This document shows, piece after piece, positions 26,163 to 34,654 of a stretch of DNA of 64,000 bases. How positions within the stretch are numbered: the first letter of the stretch is position 1; the number at the start of each line of letters is the position of its first letter. The stretch covers positions 744,001 to 808,000 of the forward strand of contig NZ_CP092364.2 of NCBI RefSeq assembly GCF_022370755.2, read 5' to 3'. Both the position numbers and the translations under genes were made by a program. This stretch comes from Mycolicibacterium goodii (GTDB lineage Bacteria > Actinomycetota > Actinomycetes > Mycobacteriales > Mycobacteriaceae). The notes under the pieces are model-generated. The model was not told the DNA's origin. It was given only the letters and a program-made list of their open reading frames with translations, and ran no database searches.

Positions 26163-27600
26163 CCACCAACGAGTGCAGTTCTTTGCCGTCGTCGGAGAGT
26201 TCCACGAGCGTGTCGTCGATTCTCCAGAGGCGGTGGAATGACTCCCAGTTGACCGGTACCGTCCAGAGTTTTTCGCATGTGGTCAGGTCCATCCCGAAGA
26301 ACGTCGCACCGGTCGTTTCATGTTGGGATGTCTCGAAGACACCGACCTGACCGTCGTTGGCGATGTACCACTGCATGTTGGGCAGGCACGCAGTTCCTTC
26401 TTCGCCCGTCCTCAGGTCGAATTGTCGCCATTGCCGCACCTTCACCGGCCCGTCCCATTCTGACTCAGGTGCATACAAGCGATGGCCGATCAGCACCGCA
26501 TCGAGACCTTCACCCGGCAGCTGAATGAGGCCGGCACCATTGGCTCCGAAGACGGTGTAGCTCGGTGCCGACTGCACCATCGGCAGGACCATCGAAAGAT
26601 CCGACAGAGATCCTTGAATGCCGCTCTCGCCAACGCGATTGCCCGCATTGTCGAAGAACAGCACGGTATCCCTGAGACCTGACCCGCGTTTCCCCGCGGC
26701 CAGGATCGCGAAACCTTGGGGATGGACCACCGCGCGTTCTGGTGTCCGGTCCGCACCCAGATCCGGTGTGATCACTGTGCCGTCGACGACCGAGAAGACG
26801 ACCGCGTGATCAGGTCCTCCGGCAAGATCCTCGGCGACGGCGAGTCGAGGCGCAGCAGTGTCGGCGTTCCGATCGGTGGGGGTGACCTTCTTGGCGTCTG
26901 GGATGAGCCAGGTGGTCTCGGCACGCGGTCCTACACCCGACAGGCCTTTACCTTGTATCTCGGCCACCACATACGACCCCACCTGTTTGAGGTGGGAGCC
27001 GCTTCCGGGCGTTACGTGGAGGTCTGTCGGTCCGTTGAACACCACTTCGCCCGTCCGCGTGTCGACCACCCACGCGATAGTCGCGGTCTTGCCTTCAGGC
27101 TTCCCGTCCGCGGCGCAGAGCACCTGGTCGGGCCCGTTGACGAAGCACTTCACGAAGTCAGGCCCGGGGTCAATACTCACCGGGGAGAACAGGGGCCTGC
27201 CGGTGCTGAGGTCCAACCCAACGAGCCACCTTCGAGGGTCCGTCGTACTCATCGCCATGAAGTAGGCGCGCTTTTCCATGGCACCGACGAATGGCTCAGC
27301 CTCGTGAGTCAACTCGGTATCGGCGAAGACGGCAGATTCGGGCAGTCCCAGGTCCGTCATCCGCACGCGCCATCCGGGAACCGGACGGACCCGCATCGGT
27401 GAGGAGAGCAACGCCTCCGGGGGAGCTTGCCAGTCACCGCGATGGAACGTCGCCGCGCTGTCGCTTGTCGGAGGGCGCGTCACAAAGATGACGACGCCTG
27501 TGATGACGACGAAGATTGCCACTGCGATTGCCGTGACGATCATGAACCGGCGGGCGCTCGGTGGAATGGCGTGTCTACCTTCGGAATCGAGCACCACCAA
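26152..27600 (-). CDS. Membrane-anchored protein with PQQ-type beta-propeller-like ectodomain
   Basis: 482 residues: about 18 cytoplasmic residues, one membrane helix (IVTAIAVAIFVVITGVVIFV, about 21-40), then a long extracellular domain. Repeated blade-like strands (WLVGLDLSTGRPLFSP, TIAWVVDTRTGEVVF, RQWRQFDLRTGEEGTACL, FFGMDLTTCEKLWTV) point to a PQQ-like propeller. Cysteines in GTACLPN and TTCEKLW could form a disulfide. No enzyme motif is recognised. Codon third positions are visibly less GC-rich than in neighbouring genes, and it breaks the M. tuberculosis-like gene order, so acquisition is possible (inference). Confidence 0.7.
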   Translation of the reverse strand: MVVLDSEGRHAIPPSARRFMIVTAIAVAIFVVITGVVIFVTRPPTSDSAATFHRGDWQAPPEALLSSPMRVRPVPGWRVRMTDLGLPESAVFADTELTHEAEPFVGAMEKRAYFMAMSTTDPRRWLVGLDLSTGRPLFSPVSIDPGPDFVKCFVNGPDQVLCAADGKPEGKTATIAWVVDTRTGEVVFNGPTDLHVTPGSGSHLKQVGSYVVAEIQGKGLSGVGPRAETTWLIPDAKKVTPTDRNADTAAPRLAVAEDLAGGPDHAVVFSVVDGTVITPDLGADRTPERAVVHPQGFAILAAGKRGSGLRDTVLFFDNAGNRVGESGIQGSLSDLSMVLPMVQSAPSYTVFGANGAGLIQLPGEGLDAVLIGHRLYAPESEWDGPVKVRQWRQFDLRTGEEGTACLPNMQWYIANDGQVGVFETSQHETTGATFFGMDLTTCEKLWTVPVNWESFHRLWRIDDTLVELSDDGKELHSLVAPA

Positions 27601-27707
27601 CGAACACCCCCTCGCCGCGCAGTCTATCCGCCGGTACGCCTCACGCCGTGAACGATCCGCGCAGTCCGTGCGTTAGTACCTGTTTGATTGCTGCGAGAGG
27701 GAACTGG

Positions 27708-28385
27708 ATGACACAACCGACCCTGGTGTGGGTGCCGGGCGCCTGCCATGGCCCGTGGGCCTTCGAAGAGGTCTCGTCGAGGTTCACCGGACTGGGCTGG
27801 GAGACGCGCGTGGTCGAGTTGCCGAGCGTCGCGCCGAGTTCTTCCGCGCGGCGGGGCATGCACGCCGACGCGCAAGCCGTACGCTCCGTGATCGAAAGCG
27901 TGGGCGGCCCGGTCGTGGCCATCGCTCACTCGTACGGCGGGATACCTACCACGCAGGGTTGTGCGGGGCTGCCGAACCTGCGGCGGATCGTCTACCTCGC
28001 GGCATTCCTCCTCGACGAGGGCCACTCGATGCTGAGTTACAGCGGCGAGCACTTCCGGTGGCCGATCGACGGTGAGGTGACCATGCCGCCGAATCCGCGG
28101 GAGGCGGCTTACAGTGACCTGTCCGATTCGCAGGCCGCATGGGCCATCGAGCAGTTGTTGCCGGTCAGCGTCGCCGCGTTCGACGAAGCGTTGACCGCGG
28201 CGGCTTGGCGACACGTACCGTCGACGTACGTGATCTGCGAGAACGACCGGTCGCTGTTGCCGTGGCGGCAGGAGAAGATGGCCGTACAGGCGACGGAGAT
28301 CCGCCGCCTGCCGACCGGTCACTCCCCGTTCCTGTCTCACCCCGCGATGCTCGTGAATCTCGTCTGCGACATCGTCGGTGAGTGA
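27708..28385 (+). CDS. Alpha/beta-hydrolase (salicylate-esterase/EstC-like)
   Basis: A 225-residue small alpha/beta-hydrolase. ATG 27708 is chosen because GAGAGGGA lies just upstream; longer in-frame versions lack family similarity. The oxyanion region is WVPGACHGPWAF, nucleophile Ser75 is in AHSYGG, and His205 is in PTGHSPFLSHP. The length and CHGPWAF-type motif resemble plant methylesterase/EstC-like bacterial esterases acting on small esters. It is convergent with the acyltransferase gene, and their 3' ends overlap by 49 bases. Confidence 0.82.
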   Translation: MTQPTLVWVPGACHGPWAFEEVSSRFTGLGWETRVVELPSVAPSSSARRGMHADAQAVRSVIESVGGPVVAIAHSYGGIPTTQGCAGLPNLRRIVYLAAFLLDEGHSMLSYSGEHFRWPIDGEVTMPPNPREAAYSDLSDSQAAWAIEQLLPVSVAAFDEALTAAAWRHVPSTYVICENDRSLLPWRQEKMAVQATEIRRLPTGHSPFLSHPAMLVNLVCDIVGE

Positions 28386-29695
28386 CCCTTGCCCGGACCG
28401 GGATTCGCGAGCCAACGTGCCGCGACCAGGGCTGCGACCATGACGACGACGCAGTGGACACCCTGGTCTTTCAGGCCCCACGCCACCGAGGTGAGCGTCG
28501 CCGCGCCCGCGGTGCACAGCAACAGGCCCACCGCCACACTGCGCATCCCGGTCGAGGGCACCGATCCACCGTCCCACAGCGGCAGCGGATTGTTCTCCAG
28601 CGGGCGCAGCGCCACGAATGCGATACCGACCAGCGCTGTCATCAGCACCATCTGCACGATCGACAGGGCGACGAAGCCGGGTGAGGTGGGGTCGTAGCGG
28701 TCGAGCCCGGCATAGTCGAACACCAGGTGCATGCCGAGCAGCAGCGGCATGTGCCACAGGTACAGCGTCATCGCGCCGGAGTTGCCGATCGCGGCCAGCC
28801 ACCACACGCGGGGCCGCTGGGCCCACCGCGTGATCGCCGGTGCCAGCGCAATCGCGAACGCGCACAGCATGATCGCATGCCCGGCCAGCAACAGTGACGG
28901 CGGCGTCATGTTCTTGAGCTGTTGGGTCTCGATGCCGACGAGGCTCAATTCGTAAGGGCCGAAGTACAACAGCGCGAGGTTCACGCCGAACATGCCAAGG
29001 CCGATCCGCAGCGCCGCGGGGGCGGAAAGCAATTGGCGGCGGTAGGCGACACCGAGCATGGCGGGGATCAACCACACCACGGTGTTGAGATAGCCCAGTG
29101 CGGTGTAGCCGTCGACATTGACTCGCACCGCGTCGACGACCGCGATGAACATGTAGGTGCCGACCACCGCGCCAACGACGTGACCGGTGGTGGCGATGCG
29201 CGCCAGCAGCGGCACCGCGGCGAGCACCAGGACGTAGGCACCAAGAAACCACAGCAACTGCGTCGAGATGCCCGCGACCGGTTCGTACACGTGCACCGGG
29301 AGAATCGACCGCAGCACCACGAGCGCCACCGTCCAGAACGCCAGGTAGTAGAACACCGGGCGGTACAACCGGGCACAGCGGCGCAGCAGCCAGCCACCCC
29401 ACGGGGTACCGGGCCGCCACGATTGCACACAGGCCGCGACCCCGGCGAAGAAGAACAACGGCATGATCTGGAACACCCAGGTCAGCGCCTGGAACACGGT
29501 CGAGGCGGTGAGCAGGTTGCTCCAGATGAACACGTCGTCGCGGATCGTGCTGGTCGCCATGACGGTGTGACCCAGCACCACACCCACCAGGCTCACGATG
29601 CGGATGACGTCGATGGCGCGGTCACGGTCGGCCGGAGTGTTCGCCGCCACCTCGGCGGGGGTCGGGAACAGGGCGGCTCTCGCGTTTGCTGTCAT
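28337..29695 (-). CDS. Acyltransferase-3 family membrane protein
   Basis: 452 residues with about ten membrane helices, in the acyltransferase_3 (OafA/NodX-like) layout: AIDVIRIVSLVGVVLGHTVM at the N-terminus with the family histidine, FQIMPLFFFAGV after it, and RLYRPVFYYLA. Such enzymes O-acylate glycans or lipids on the outer face of the membrane using acyl-CoA-derived groups. The substrate is not indicated by neighbours. The last 16 codons overlap the convergent hydrolase gene, which is unusual. It may belong to the same transcript as the MFS gene located upstream (29731-30936). Confidence 0.83.
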   Translation of the reverse strand: MTANARAALFPTPAEVAANTPADRDRAIDVIRIVSLVGVVLGHTVMATSTIRDDVFIWSNLLTASTVFQALTWVFQIMPLFFFAGVAACVQSWRPGTPWGGWLLRRCARLYRPVFYYLAFWTVALVVLRSILPVHVYEPVAGISTQLLWFLGAYVLVLAAVPLLARIATTGHVVGAVVGTYMFIAVVDAVRVNVDGYTALGYLNTVVWLIPAMLGVAYRRQLLSAPAALRIGLGMFGVNLALLYFGPYELSLVGIETQQLKNMTPPSLLLAGHAIMLCAFAIALAPAITRWAQRPRVWWLAAIGNSGAMTLYLWHMPLLLGMHLVFDYAGLDRYDPTSPGFVALSIVQMVLMTALVGIAFVALRPLENNPLPLWDGGSVPSTGMRSVAVGLLLCTAGAATLTSVAWGLKDQGVHCVVVMVAALVAARWLANPGPGKGHSPTMSQTRFTSIAG

Positions 29696-29730
29696 GCGTT
29701 GAACGCTATTGGGCGGCGACGCGCGAGTCT

Positions 29731-30936
29731 CTAGGTAGAAGCACTCAATTCGGCGCGCTCGGCCCGTTTCTGTCGGGCTTCCTCCACCAGGATCGCGACG
29801 AGGCAGATCACCGCGAGCACCGCGACGCCGAGTGCGAACGCGATGCCGGTGGGGCGCAGACCCCAGTGTCGCGCCGACAGGCCCTCACCGACCACCGGCA
29901 GTGAGATCGCGATGTACGCGACGACGAAGTACGTCGAGCTGACTTCGGCTCGGCGTCCGGGCGGGGTCTTCTCGGCGATCGCGGCGAGCCCTCGGCTAAA
30001 GCTCATGCCCTGCCCGATACCGGACACCACGGCGGCGGCGATCAGCGCGGCGAGCGACGAGAAGAGCAGCGCCGCAGTGAGAATCAGCATGCCGACGATG
30101 AGGATGGCGCACCCGACGGCCACCGCGCGCCCCGGCGGCACCCGGTTGGCGAAGACCTGCGTGACGGCCGAGGCCGCGAAGATGGAGCAGGCGATCGCAC
30201 CGGCCACGGCGTGGTTTCCGACACCGATGACGTTCGACAGGAACGACGGTGCCACCGCCGTGTACATCCCGGTGACGGCGAAACCCGCGAACGCCGCGAT
30301 CGCCGCGATGACGAAGACGGTCCGCACCTCCGGTGGCACCGAGAGCCGCTGCAGCCCGATGGTGCCGGACCGGCTCGACGTCTCGGGGACGGCGAGCACG
30401 GCGGCGCCGGCGATCACCGCCATCGCGATGTGGACGAGGAACGGTAGGTGCAGCGGTTGGGGTGCGTATTCGACCAGCAGACCCGCCAGCAGCGGCCCCG
30501 CGCCCAGGCCGCCCATGTTGGCGACGGTGGCCACCGCGGCTGCGCGCGTGCGCCAGGCCGGCGGTGCGGCCTCGATGACGGCCGCGGTTGCGGTTCCGGT
30601 GAACAGGCCCGCGGACACCCCTGAGAACACCCGGCCGACCAGCAGGGTCGGTACCGAGTCGGCGGCCAGGAACACCGCGGCGCTGATGAGCGCGGCCACC
30701 ACGCCGGCCAGCAGCATGGGGCGTCGGCCCACGGCATCCGACCAGCGGCCGAATGCCAGCAACGCGAACAGAACGCCACCGGCGTAGGTGGCGTAGATGA
30801 CGGTGGTGGTGAGCACGGCGAAGTGCATGTGCTCGGCGTAGAGCGCGTACATCGGGGTCGGCAGCGTGGTGCCGACCATGATCGCGGCAAAGGCATACGC
30901 CAGGAGGGCAAACGAGAAACGCCGAGTGTGGGGCAC
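29731..30936 (-). CDS. MFS transporter
   Basis: About 401 residues with 12 predicted helices. The MFS motif LAFGRWSDAVGRRPMLL lies between helices 2 and 3, and the segment ending in VIEAAPPAWRTRAAAV resembles multidrug/sugar efflux proteins. The start is uncertain: GTG 30936 (VPHTRRFSFALL) puts a normal N-terminus in front of helix 1; ATG 30978 would add 14 residues read from an inverted-repeat region. If GTG 30936 is used, the first codons fall inside a perfect 16-bp inverted repeat. It is downstream of the acetate-permease operon on the same strand. Confidence 0.8.
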   Translation of the reverse strand: MPHTRRFSFALLAYAFAAIMVGTTLPTPMYALYAEHMHFAVLTTTVIYATYAGGVLFALLAFGRWSDAVGRRPMLLAGVVAALISAAVFLAADSVPTLLVGRVFSGVSAGLFTGTATAAVIEAAPPAWRTRAAAVATVANMGGLGAGPLLAGLLVEYAPQPLHLPFLVHIAMAVIAGAAVLAVPETSSRSGTIGLQRLSVPPEVRTVFVIAAIAAFAGFAVTGMYTAVAPSFLSNVIGVGNHAVAGAIACSIFAASAVTQVFANRVPPGRAVAVGCAILIVGMLILTAALLFSSLAALIAAAVVSGIGQGMSFSRGLAAIAEKTPPGRRAEVSSTYFVVAYIAISLPVVGEGLSARHWGLRPTGIAFALGVAVLAVICLVAILVEEARQKRAERAELSAST

Positions 30937-30986
30937 GGTGCGATCAACGCCCGTGCGTTGTCGACCTAATCCCCACACTCGGCGTT
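30918..30986 (-). promoter_or_regulatory. Perfect 16-bp inverted repeat over an MFS start codon
   Basis: AACGCCGAGTGTGGGG at 30918-30933 and CCCCACACTCGGCGTT at 30971-30986 are perfect complements separated by 37 bases. The right arm starts four bases after the permease stop (30990) and the left arm covers codons 2-6 of the MFS gene if GTG 30936 is the start. It could be the permease terminator, or an RNA hairpin that hides the MFS start (inference). Confidence 0.6.
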
Positions 30987-30989
30987 CGG

Positions 30990-32621
30990 TCAGTGTGAAA
31001 TCGCTTTCTCGGCGCCGACACCGGTCAGCGACCGGACCTCCATCTCGGCGGCGATGGTGGGATCCTCGTCATCCGGCGAGGTCAAGGTGCCGATGATGCC
31101 GAGTACGAACGCCAGCGGGATCGACACGATGCCCGGGTTGGCCAGCGGGAAGAAGTCGAAGTCCGCGCCGGGGATCATCGCGGTCTTCGAACCCGACACC
31201 GCGGGTGAGAACACGATCAGCACGATCGTCGAGATCAGGCCGCCGTACATGCTCCACAGGGCGCCGCGGGTGTTGAACCTCTTCCAGTACAGCGAGTACA
31301 CGATGGTCGGCAGGTTCGCCGCAGCCGCGACCGCGAATGCCAGTGCCACCAGGAACGCGATGTTCTGGCCGTTGGCCAGGATGCCGAGGCCGATCGCGAG
31401 GACGCCCAGCACGATGGCGGTGATACGGGAGACCCGAACCTGCTCGGTCTCGGTCACCTTGTGCGACTTCAGCACACTGGCGTACACATCGTGCGCGAAC
31501 GAGGCGGACGCCGTGATGGTCAGCCCCGCGACCACCGCGAGGATCGTGGCGAACGCGACGGCGGAGATGATGCCAAGCAGGATCACGCCGCCGAGTTCGA
31601 ATGCCAGCAGCGGGGCCGCCGAGTTCACCCCACCGGCCGCGCCGAGGATCCGGTCGGGGCCGACCATGGCCGCCGCGCCGTAACCCAACACCAGCGTGAA
31701 CAGGTAGAACGCGCCGATCAGCGCGATCGCCCACACCACCGAGCGGCGGGCTTCCTTGGCCGTGGGCACGGTGTAGAACCGCATCAGCACGTGCGGCAGG
31801 CCCGCGGTGCCGAGCACGAGTGCCAGCGCAAGCGAGATGAAGTTGATCTGCGAGGTCAACGATCCGCCGTACTGGGCACCCGGGGCCAGCACGTCGCGGC
31901 TGGCGACACCCTGGGTGGTGGATTCCGAGATCGCCGCCTGGGCAGAGCCGAGGATGTCGGACAGGTTGATCCCGAACTTCACGAGCACCATGACCGTCAT
32001 GAGGCCGGCGCCTGCGATCAGCAGGACGGCCTTGATGATCTGCACCCATGTGGTGCCCTTCATGCCGCCCACCAGGACGTAGACGATCATCAAAACGCCG
32101 ACGACGGCGATCACCAGCGACTGGCCGGAGCGGCTGTTGATATCGAGCAGCAGTGCGACGAGGCCGCCCGCGCCGGCCATCTGGGCCAGCAGGTAGAACA
32201 GCGAGACCGTCAGCGTCGACGTGGCGGCGGCCAGGCGCACCGGGCGCTGTTTGAGCCGGAAGCTCAGCACGTCGGCCATCGTGAATTTCCCTGTGTTGCG
32301 GAGCAATTCAGCCACCAGCAGCAGGGCGACGAGCCATGCCACGAGGAAGCCGATGGAGTACAGGAAGCCGTCGTAGCCGTAGACGGCGATGGCGCCGGCG
32401 ATGCCGAGGAAGCTTGCCGCCGACAGGTAGTCACCGGCGATCGCGATTCCGTTCTGCGGGCCGGAGAAGCCGCGACCGCCGGTGAAGAATTCTGTTGCGG
32501 TGGCGTTGCGCTTGCTCGCGCGGATCACCACGAACAGTGTGACGATGACGAAGAGGCTGAAGATGCCGATGTTCGCCGCGGGGTTGCCGACGGTTTCGGC
32601 GGCGTGGAGTGTGACGTTCAC
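30990..32621 (-). CDS. Sodium/solute symporter, acetate permease ActP-like
   Basis: A 543-residue SSS-family protein with about 13 helices. ActP-type signatures are FFTGGRGFSGPQNGIAIAGD, YLSAASFLGIAGAI, VYVLVGGMKGTTWVQIIKA and GTAGLPHVLMRFYTVPTAKE. These carriers import acetate and other short monocarboxylates with a cation. The start at 32621 overlaps the upstream DUF485 gene by four bases, the usual yjcH-actP arrangement. Its stop is followed at once by a long inverted repeat. A second SSS operon lies at 34655-38766 in the same window. Confidence 0.9.
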   Translation of the reverse strand: MNVTLHAAETVGNPAANIGIFSLFVIVTLFVVIRASKRNATATEFFTGGRGFSGPQNGIAIAGDYLSAASFLGIAGAIAVYGYDGFLYSIGFLVAWLVALLLVAELLRNTGKFTMADVLSFRLKQRPVRLAAATSTLTVSLFYLLAQMAGAGGLVALLLDINSRSGQSLVIAVVGVLMIVYVLVGGMKGTTWVQIIKAVLLIAGAGLMTVMVLVKFGINLSDILGSAQAAISESTTQGVASRDVLAPGAQYGGSLTSQINFISLALALVLGTAGLPHVLMRFYTVPTAKEARRSVVWAIALIGAFYLFTLVLGYGAAAMVGPDRILGAAGGVNSAAPLLAFELGGVILLGIISAVAFATILAVVAGLTITASASFAHDVYASVLKSHKVTETEQVRVSRITAIVLGVLAIGLGILANGQNIAFLVALAFAVAAAANLPTIVYSLYWKRFNTRGALWSMYGGLISTIVLIVFSPAVSGSKTAMIPGADFDFFPLANPGIVSIPLAFVLGIIGTLTSPDDEDPTIAAEMEVRSLTGVGAEKAISH

Positions 32622-32980
32622 TTCGCGGCCCCTTCGAGTTCCTCGCGGATGGCCGCGGCGCGCGGATCGAGTTCCTTGTTGGCGAACCGCACGTAGAGAC
32701 CGGTGATGACGAACGTCGACACGAACTGGCCGAGGCCGATGATCAGGCCGACGTTGATGTTGCCGATCACCTGGATGGCCATGAAGTCATGGGCGAAGGC
32801 CCCCAGGGCCACGTACAGGCCGTACCAGATCAGGAAGAACGCCGTCATGGGGAAGACGAAGCGACGCAGCCTGCTGCGCAGCTCCTTGAATTCGGGGCTG
32901 GCCTGCATGGCCATGAATTGCGCACCGCTGGGTGCGTGTCGCGTGGGTAGATCGGTTTCGGACACCGTGACTCCTGACAT
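32618..32980 (-). CDS. DUF485 membrane protein, partner of the acetate permease
   Basis: 120 residues with two helices (RRFVFPMTAFFLIWYGLYVA and INVGLIIGLGQFVSTFVITG) and the conserved SPEFKELRSRLRRFVFP motif of the DUF485/YjcH family. It is nearly always encoded next to an ActP-type permease and is thought to support its function. The ATG 32980 start is taken; GTG codons 3-6 residues later are alternatives. It is first in the operon. Confidence 0.87.
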   Translation of the reverse strand: MSGVTVSETDLPTRHAPSGAQFMAMQASPEFKELRSRLRRFVFPMTAFFLIWYGLYVALGAFAHDFMAIQVIGNINVGLIIGLGQFVSTFVITGLYVRFANKELDPRAAAIREELEGAAK

Positions 32981-33016
32981 CGACTGTGGGCGGGCTCGCG
33001 CATGAACCTAATTGAG

Positions 33017-33029
33017 ATGTGAGTCACAT
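33017..33029. promoter_or_regulatory. 13-bp palindrome upstream of the acetate permease operon
   Basis: ATGTGAGTCACAT is a perfect palindrome about 37 bases before the DUF485 start. The halves TGTGA and TCACA recall Crp/GlxR half-sites, but they are separated by one base rather than the usual six, so a standard Crp site is not claimed. It is a candidate operator only. Confidence 0.35.
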
Positions 33030-33126
33030 AGGGGATTGCCCGCGCAGCGTACGCCGAAACCGGTCAGTGCTGCGCTCAGCGGTCGGTCAGCGACGTTGAA
33101 CGGCGAGCGTCATCTCCTCGGCGTCC

Positions 33127-34125
33127 TCATCGACAGACGACAACCTTGCCCACCATCCGCCCGGACTCCACCAACCGATGCGCCTCGCGCAGGCTCTTCG
33201 CCTCGAAACCGTCGATGGCCGTGGTCAGCGTGGTTCGCAGCTCACCCCGGTCGACCAGGTCGGCCGCGGCCGCCAGGAGCCGTTGCTGTCCGGCGATGTC
33301 ATATCCGGTCAGCGGTCGCGTGAACATCAGTTCCCAATGCCACGCAATGCTTTTCGTCTTCAGCCCGACCAGATCAAGACCTTCTGGCTCGTCGATCGCG
33401 GTGATGTGCCCGAACGGCCGCACGATGTCGGCGTAAATCTCGACGTTGCCCGCGGAGTGCGGGGAGAACAGGTAATCGACCCCGTCAGGCGCGACGTCGA
33501 GTGCCTGCGCACGCAGCTCGTGATGGTCGATGACCTCGTCGGCGCCCAGGTCACGTACCCACTGGCGCGACTCGTCGCGGCTCGCGGTCGCGATCACGCG
33601 CACACCGGTCAGCTTCTTGGCGAGCTGGATCATGACGGATCCGACACCGCCCGCCGCGCCGAGCACCAGCAGGTCACCCTGCGAGCCTGCGGTGAGGCCG
33701 AACCGTTCGAACAGCGTCTCCCACGCCGTGATCGTGGTGAGCGGCATGGCCGCGGCGTCCCGGAACGACAGGGAGCGGGGTTTGCGGGAGACGATGCGCT
33801 CGTCGACCGCGTGCAGTTGCGCATCGGTGCCGGGCCGGCTGATGTCCCCGGCGTACCAGACCTCGTCACCGACGGCCAACGTGGTGACGTCGTCACCGAC
33901 GGCCTCCACGACTCCTGCGGCGTCGAACCCGAGGATGGTCGGTTCCGTCGACGGCGGCAGGCTGCGGCGACGTTTGATGTCGACCGGGTTCACCGACACC
34001 GCCTCCACACGCACCAGCACGTCGTGCGGACGCAGTTCGGGGACGTCGATCGTGATGTCCTGCAAGGAATCCGGATCATCGATGGGCAGAGCGGCGAACG
34101 CTGCGACGGCAGTCATGGTGGGCAT
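33127..34125 (-). CDS. Zinc-independent quinone oxidoreductase (QOR/ZADH type, MDR superfamily)
   Basis: A 332-residue medium-chain reductase. The N-terminal GroES-like domain has PHDVLVRVEAVSVNPVDIK and ILGFDAAGVVEAVG; the NADPH site is VLGAAGGVGSVMIQLAKKL near residue 155. No cysteine or structural zinc-binding loop is seen, as in QOR enzymes that reduce quinones. The start is ATG 34125 (MPTMTAVAAF) or ATG 34116. It is divergent from an HxlR regulator with a CPC motif; this pairing is known for QorR and YodB systems, where the regulator senses quinones or diamide (established for those systems; inference here). Confidence 0.87.
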   Translation of the reverse strand: MPTMTAVAAFAALPIDDPDSLQDITIDVPELRPHDVLVRVEAVSVNPVDIKRRRSLPPSTEPTILGFDAAGVVEAVGDDVTTLAVGDEVWYAGDISRPGTDAQLHAVDERIVSRKPRSLSFRDAAAMPLTTITAWETLFERFGLTAGSQGDLLVLGAAGGVGSVMIQLAKKLTGVRVIATASRDESRQWVRDLGADEVIDHHELRAQALDVAPDGVDYLFSPHSAGNVEIYADIVRPFGHITAIDEPEGLDLVGLKTKSIAWHWELMFTRPLTGYDIAGQQRLLAAAADLVDRGELRTTLTTAIDGFEAKSLREAHRLVESGRMVGKVVVCR

Positions 34126-34257
34126 GCGGCCGATGCTAGACCTCGGACCTAGGTGTTGTTCAAGGGCGATAAGTGTCACCGGGGGAAGCATTGCTGGTCG
34201 GCGAGACGCTGTTGTCCTCGCAGTACGCTTCAGGTCCGGCAAATGAGAGGTGTGCGC

Positions 34258-34641
34258 ATGGTCAGGCCGTGCCCGACGGGACGTCACGATCACCACAACG
34301 TGTACTCGGAGAGCTGCCCCTGTCGCGCGCTGTTGGACCTGCTCGCCAACAAGTGGTCGGCGCTGATCATCGGTCTGCTGGAGGAGCAGGGCGCGGTGCG
34401 GTTCACCGAACTTCAGGCACAACTGCCCGGGGTGGGCGCCAAGATGCTCACCCGCACATTGCGGCGGCTCGAGGGTGCGTCGCTGGTGGCCCGGACGGTG
34501 TATCCGGAGGTTCCCCCGCGCGTCGAGTACAGGCTCACCGAGTTGGGCGTCAGCGTGTCCGAGCCGTTGGGGCAGGTGCGGGCGTGGGCCGAGAACAACA
34601 TCGATCAGATCGAACGGCTCAACCCGAACTGGGAGCAGTAA
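34258..34641 (+). CDS. HxlR-family redox-type regulator
   Basis: 127 residues from ATG 34258, with GAGAGG 7 bases upstream (an in-frame ATG at 34243 is an alternative). The HxlR winged helix covers about 22-110, with LLANKWSALIIGLLEE and GVGAKMLTRTLRRLE. A Cys-Pro-Cys (ESCPCRALL) lies at the N-terminal helix where redox-sensing members such as YodB, HypR and QorR keep their reactive cysteine. Divergence from the quinone oxidoreductase gene suggests it represses that gene until oxidised or alkylated (inference). It is convergent with the SSS permease gene. Confidence 0.87.
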   Translation: MVRPCPTGRHDHHNVYSESCPCRALLDLLANKWSALIIGLLEEQGAVRFTELQAQLPGVGAKMLTRTLRRLEGASLVARTVYPEVPPRVEYRLTELGVSVSEPLGQVRAWAENNIDQIERLNPNWEQ

Positions 34642-34654
34642 CGTTCACCGGCGC

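Noticed and set aside
33017..33029. Crp/GlxR binding site
   Set aside because: Half-sites are present but the spacer is one base, not six; kept only as an unnamed palindrome.
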